Of a stretch of 8,794 bases of DNA, positions 6,282 through 8,794 are shown piece by piece. Location of the stretch: positions 1-8,794 of the forward strand of contig JAUVYQ010000108.1 in the NCBI GenBank assembly GCA_030603035.1. The letters run 5' to 3'. The position numbers were made by a program, and so were the translations under genes. Positions within the stretch are counted from its first letter, which is position 1; every line of letters begins with the position of its first letter. Under the pieces are notes generated by a model that searched no databases, was not told the origin of the DNA, and saw nothing but the letters and a program-made list of their open reading frames with translations. The stretch comes from Phycisphaerae bacterium. Its GTDB lineage: Bacteria; Planctomycetota; Phycisphaerae; Sedimentisphaerales; SG8-4.

Positions 6282-6920
6282 TTAAAATAAATCTGGCCTC
6301 ACAACACATTCCACACATTGTTTTTCGAAGTAAATAGCCCATTGGCTCACGATAGCCGATGCATGTTCCTCTTCATTAACGTAAATTCGTTGCAGATAGT
6401 CAAGAGATAACTCGCCAGGATATAGTACCTCAGCTTGTATACTCGTAGGTTGATTAGCTGGCATTGAAGAATGTCTTCTTGCTACCGTTCTACTTGGATA
6501 TTCTACTATTTGATTTTCAAACAATGCTTCAAGACCTGAGGCACCATACCCCCTCTTAACTACGTTGGTATATGCATTGTTTGTCGTACAAAATACAACT
6601 CTATTGTGGGTTATGATTTCTGGCCTGTAAGAGAGCATGCACCACCAAGCCACATCATTCTTATGCCACTTGTTTTTGGAAATATTGAAAAAATATTTGT
6701 TGACGCATGTTATTGAAAGACTAACGTAATTAAGCCATTCAATGTCTCTACTTCGGTTGGGACAATTTATTTGCAGGATATACTCCAGCCGGTGATTCTG
6801 AGGAAGGTCTTTGCTTGGTTTTACACAGTGCACATCAAGAATGCCCACAAAATTACTATTTGTTGTGAAATGTAGGATCTCATTAATTCCACGTTTTATG
6901 ATAACATCTTCTATTGTCAC
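6282..6920 (-). CDS. DarT-like (DUF4433) ADP-ribosyltransferase, candidate DNA-modifying toxin
   Basis: A 212-residue protein matching the DarT family of NAD-dependent ADP-ribosyltransferases, which modify bases in single-stranded DNA. Seen motifs: an N-terminal helix then EILHFTTNSNFVGIL, whose His17 and Asn21 fit the NAD-binding start; LNYVSLSI (63-70); WHKNDVAWW (85-93); VVFCTTNNAYTNV (108-120), the family's conserved FTxxNA-type strand; and QAEVLYPGELSLDYLQRIYV with Glu164 as the predicted catalytic glutamate. The length fits DarT (about 200). I use GTG at 6920 because it overlaps the helicase stop (GTGA) with GGGAG eight bases upstream, and because the resulting MTIEDVIIKRG start fits the family; TTG at 6938 is the alternative. 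Base specificity (T, as in DarT2, or G, as in DarT1) cannot be read here. The gene follows a helicase and precedes an ADP-ribosylglycohydrolase, so a toxin with its own reversal enzyme is the natural reading. Confidence 0.85.
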   Translation of the reverse strand: MTIEDVIIKRGINEILHFTTNSNFVGILDVHCVKPSKDLPQNHRLEYILQINCPNRSRDIEWLNYVSLSITCVNKYFFNISKNKWHKNDVAWWCMLSYRPEIITHNRVVFCTTNNAYTNVVKRGYGASGLEALFENQIVEYPSRTVARRHSSMPANQPTSIQAEVLYPGELSLDYLQRIYVNEEEHASAIVSQWAIYFEKQCVECVVRPDLF

Positions 6921-8308
6921 AATGTCTGCTCCCGACAAGTTTTCTTATCAAGAAACTGAATAAGACTGGATGCCTCTCCGGGTTTATACCCTAAGATGAC
7001 AGATTCCCTCGCCCGAGTAATCGCCATTGCTAAAGCCCTTCGCAAACTTTCAAGCGTGGCGTCCCCTTCCTCATCACCATGCGGAGTAGTCTTATCATTG
7101 AGCCCTAAAAGAAACACATGATCAAACTCTAAGCCTTTCCCTGAGTGCATCGTAGAAAGGGCAATATTCTCCGGCCCCTTAGGCCATTCATCTTCTCTTG
7201 TTATTTCAACAAACTCCAAAGAAGCTTTGCCAAGTTCTCGTTTAAGATATTCAAACCATCCCTTTGGATGCATAAATCCAACTGATTTGCTGGACAGATC
7301 AACATATGATTTGATGTAATCGATAGCATAAGCAGCTTGCTCAGAATATCGCCCTTTTAGTATTACGGGCATCGGCCCTTCCTTTTTACATGAATCCAAG
7401 TCTGGTATACTGCCATCATCTCCGATATCCAACCCTTCAAAAAGAGGTTTGGCGAAACGACATATTTGTACTGTATTTCGATGATTTTCTTTCAAATGGT
7501 AGCTTCTCACGTTTGTTACTCCAACTTCATTCCAAACAAAACCTCTTGGGTATATTCTCTGAGCAGCGTCCATAACGAATATAACGTGCGAAGGATTTGC
7601 TGCGCACTTAATTATAGCTCTCATTTGGTTGGCGGAGAAATCTTGTGTCTCGTCAGCGATTATGATTTGATATTTTGGTAATTTATCCGCTTCTATGATT
7701 ATTCCTGGCAGGTCGTTCCAGTCTACATATCCACTTTGTTTCTTGAAATCTGAATAAGGTTTGACAACTTGTTCTATGATTCTTCCCCTAAGCTCTTTGT
7801 CAATTCGGGGTGCTCTCCCTCTTCCGACCCTCTCACAGCTCACATATTCTTCTAACTCGCTAGGTAGAAAACGACCCATCAGATAATCAACCTCTTCGCA
7901 CACAAAATCCCCAGACAATGGGAGATGTTTCGCTAACCGCTTGATCTTCTTTTCAGCCTCTCTATTTTTAAGAATTCGAACATCGGAGAGAATAGATAGC
8001 GCCCACTTCGCAAAAGTAAAAATTCCGAGATCCAAACCGTCTATCCCTTCTATCTCCGCTTTCGCCAAGTCCTCAATATAACCCCTCAGAGTCCGATTAA
8101 ATGTGAGAACTAAAATATTGACGTCGCCCTCTAAATTCTGCCTCTTCTTCCGATCTAGCCAAAACTTCGACTGTTGCTTAAGCAATAACAATGCTGTAGT
8201 AGTCTTCCCGGAGCCAGCTGCCCCTCTTATTACCGTAACCCCAGGACGAGGATCGGTGATAAGCACAAGTTGCTCTCTCGTCGGGACAATTTTTGGAAGT
8301 GTTTTCAT
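6917..8308 (-). CDS. Compact UvrD/Rep-type superfamily 1 helicase
   Basis: A 463-residue SF1A helicase with the full motif set. There is a Q-motif-like PTREQ (9-13), Walker A GAAGSGKT (29-36), motif Ia NILVLTFNRTLRG (64-76), Walker B IIADETQD (216-223), motif III VIFVMDAAQ (242-250), motif IV HLKENHRNT (271-279), motif V ALSTMHSGKGLEFDHVFL (383-400) and motif VI RRALAMAITRARES (423-436). It is far shorter than UvrD or Rep (about 670-720 residues), so the 1B and 2B insertions must be small, and no nuclease domain is visible. It should be a 3'-to-5' ATP-driven single-stranded DNA translocase or helicase. ATG 8308 is the first start after an in-frame TAA. Its last codons overlap the DarT gene, so both are translated in coupled fashion. 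Role inferred: exposing or sensing single-stranded DNA, the substrate of DarT, or repairing ADP-ribosylated DNA. An ordinary accessory helicase is also possible. Confidence 0.93.
   Translation of the reverse strand: MKTLPKIVPTREQLVLITDPRPGVTVIRGAAGSGKTTTALLLLKQQSKFWLDRKKRQNLEGDVNILVLTFNRTLRGYIEDLAKAEIEGIDGLDLGIFTFAKWALSILSDVRILKNREAEKKIKRLAKHLPLSGDFVCEEVDYLMGRFLPSELEEYVSCERVGRGRAPRIDKELRGRIIEQVVKPYSDFKKQSGYVDWNDLPGIIIEADKLPKYQIIIADETQDFSANQMRAIIKCAANPSHVIFVMDAAQRIYPRGFVWNEVGVTNVRSYHLKENHRNTVQICRFAKPLFEGLDIGDDGSIPDLDSCKKEGPMPVILKGRYSEQAAYAIDYIKSYVDLSSKSVGFMHPKGWFEYLKRELGKASLEFVEITREDEWPKGPENIALSTMHSGKGLEFDHVFLLGLNDKTTPHGDEEGDATLESLRRALAMAITRARESVILGYKPGEASSLIQFLDKKTCREQTL
6929..6933 (-). promoter_or_regulatory. 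Ribosome-binding site deciding the DarT start
   Basis: GGGAG on the minus strand lies inside the last helicase codons, eight bases before GTG 6920. With the GTGA overlap this supports translational coupling and argues against the TTG at 6938, for which this site would lie downstream of the start. Confidence 0.65.
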
Positions 8309-8312
8309 ATTT

Positions 8313-8324
8313 TCAACCTGCCAT
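8313..8324 (-). other. Possible three-codon leader ORF before the helicase
   Basis: ATG GCA GGT TGA (8324-8313) lies just before the helicase ATG at 8308 and has GAGAGG immediately upstream. If translated, termination four bases before the next start could feed ribosomes to the helicase or limit it. It may be chance. Confidence 0.2.
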
Positions 8325-8349
8325 AATTCCTCTCTTTTCTTGTTTTACA

Positions 8350-8378
8350 ATTCTACCCCCAAAATCGCCGTTACGCAA
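8350..8378 (-). promoter_or_regulatory. Putative sigma70-type promoter of the helicase-DarT-glycohydrolase operon
   Basis: TTGCGT (8378-8373) and TAGAAT (8355-8350) are separated by 17 bases. The -10 box is the same as in the promoter at 4169-4197, but the -35 box is weak (three of six positions match consensus). The leader to ATG 8308 would be about 35 bases. It is the best candidate upstream of the operon; confidence is moderate at most. Confidence 0.4.
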
Positions 8379-8508
8379 TACGATATACTCGATACGAAGC
8401 AAACCCCACAATTCCCGTCAATTCTAAAAATCCGCCTAATCCTGTTATCCTGTCTAAAAAACTTAAAAAAAACAGTGTCAATCAGTGTAATCCGTGGCAA
8501 ATAATTTA

Positions 8509-8529
8509 CTTCTGTCTTCTGTCTTCCGC
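8509..8529. repeat. CTTCTGT heptamer array, three units
   Basis: CTTCTGT, CTTCTGT and CTTCCGC are adjacent. The unit is similar to the TGTCTTG-type heptamers at 3672-3706, so it is probably the same repeat family. Confidence 0.7.
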
Positions 8530-8629
8530 CCTCTGTGGCTTACCAATTTTCAATCAAATCTGCATGTAGTTGTCGACAAAAATCGAAAATTCTAAAAAAT
8601 TTTTATCTCCTTTTCTCACAACGAGTTAC

Positions 8630-8647
8630 TCCTGTCAATCCTGTCAA
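8630..8647. repeat. Direct nonamer repeat TCCTGTCAA, two units
   Basis: Two exact tandem copies, followed by a run of A. A related ATCCTGTCTAAAAAAC lies at 8447-8462. Confidence 0.65.
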
Positions 8648-8707
8648 AAACACCCCAATTTTCGACTCAAACGCGCATGTTCGCCCAATAGTAGAGAGAC
8701 AGTACAA

Positions 8708-8730
8708 TTTGAAATTTGAAATTTGAAATT
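8708..8730. repeat. TTTGAAA heptamer array, three units
   Basis: Three exact tandem TTTGAAA units plus TT. Same seven-base period as the other arrays but a different unit. Confidence 0.85.
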
Positions 8731-8767
8731 CACGTCGCCAATGAACCATTTGACCATTTACAAGCAT

Positions 8768-8794
8768 CGAGTATCCAGTATCCAGTATCGAGTA
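8768..8794. repeat. Heptamer array of the CGAGTAT/CCAGTAT type, cut by the window edge
   Basis: CGAGTAT, CCAGTAT, CCAGTAT and CGAGTA(T) run to the last base. CGAGTAT is the reverse complement of ATACTCG, found in both TCG-type arrays, so this is the same family in the opposite orientation. Confidence 0.8.

Larger units (their letters stand above)
8379..8794. other. Repeat-rich intergenic region, no gene seen
   Basis: About 415 bases upstream of the operon promoter hold no convincing gene on either strand. They are largely made of short imperfect repeats: a decayed TACTCGATACGA near 8387, ATCCTGT motifs at 8439-8454 and 8630-8647, an AGTGT(C/A)A pair near 8474-8490, a CTTCTGT array, a TTTGAAA array and a GTATC(C/G)A array. 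An AT-rich patch lies at 8585-8606. The window ends inside the last array. Confidence 0.7.

Noticed and set aside
8103..8504. 133-residue plus-strand open frame across the helicase start
   Set aside because: It is antisense to helicase Walker A and the promoter region, with no domain signal.
8535..8726. 63-residue plus-strand open frame in the right intergenic region
   Set aside because: It is built over short repeats, has no motif and no convincing ribosome site.
8768..8794. Attachment site or terminal repeat of a mobile element
   Set aside because: It belongs to the heptamer family found elsewhere in the window; no transposase or integrase is visible.

Overview
The window is bacterial DNA carrying seven genes, all on the minus strand, in two blocks that look different. 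Bases 1-4200 hold ordinary GC-rich housekeeping or metabolic genes; several lines I sampled by eye were 50-68% GC. Bases 4380-8308 hold an AT-richer accessory cassette; a sampled line near 6541 was 40% GC. The organism cannot be named with confidence. Degenerate seven-base tandem repeats in the intergenic DNA, a single-domain GlmU-like nucleotidyltransferase of the NTP_transf_4 type and a dockerin-like calcium loop would fit Planctomycetota or a related environmental lineage, but this is a weak guess.

Left block, in order of transcription (right to left). A near-consensus sigma70-type promoter (4169-4197) and a palindromic leader (4101-4136) precede a sugar-nucleotidyltransferase-like, left-handed beta-helix protein (2704-4080). 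It is followed by a dedicated acyl carrier protein (2359-2613), an HMG-CoA-lyase/isopropylmalate-synthase superfamily enzyme (946-2340) and the N-terminal 284 residues of a ComM/YifB AAA+ protein that runs off the left edge (1-854). Spacings are short, so the first three could be one transcription unit. The nucleotidyltransferase carries about 15 heptamer units inserted in frame. An array of the same family fills the gap in front of comM.

Right block: one tightly packed three-gene operon made of a compact UvrD/Rep-type SF1 helicase (6917-8308), a DarT-like (DUF4433) ADP-ribosyltransferase (6282-6920) and an ADP-ribosylglycohydrolase with a long extra C-terminal region (4561-6258). Helicase and DarT overlap by a GTGA stop/start junction. 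The glycohydrolase starts 23 bases after the DarT stop behind an AAGGAG site. The simplest reading is a DNA-targeting toxin (DarT) paired with an enzyme that removes the modification, here a DraG/ARH-type hydrolase in the place where known DarTG pairs have a macrodomain or NADAR partner. A helicase leads the operon, possibly acting in sensing, presenting or repairing ADP-ribosylated single-stranded DNA. This is the best candidate in the window for an undescribed defence or toxin-antitoxin system.

The glycohydrolase frame closes two codons after a run of six A. One frame over, reading continues without a stop for about 60 codons and ends in a dockerin-like DxDxDG loop, which suggests a frameshift (real, programmed or an assembly error). 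The cassette lies between repeat-rich stretches: REP-like palindromes at 4277-4377 on one side and a 485-base region of short degenerate repeats (8309-8794) on the other.
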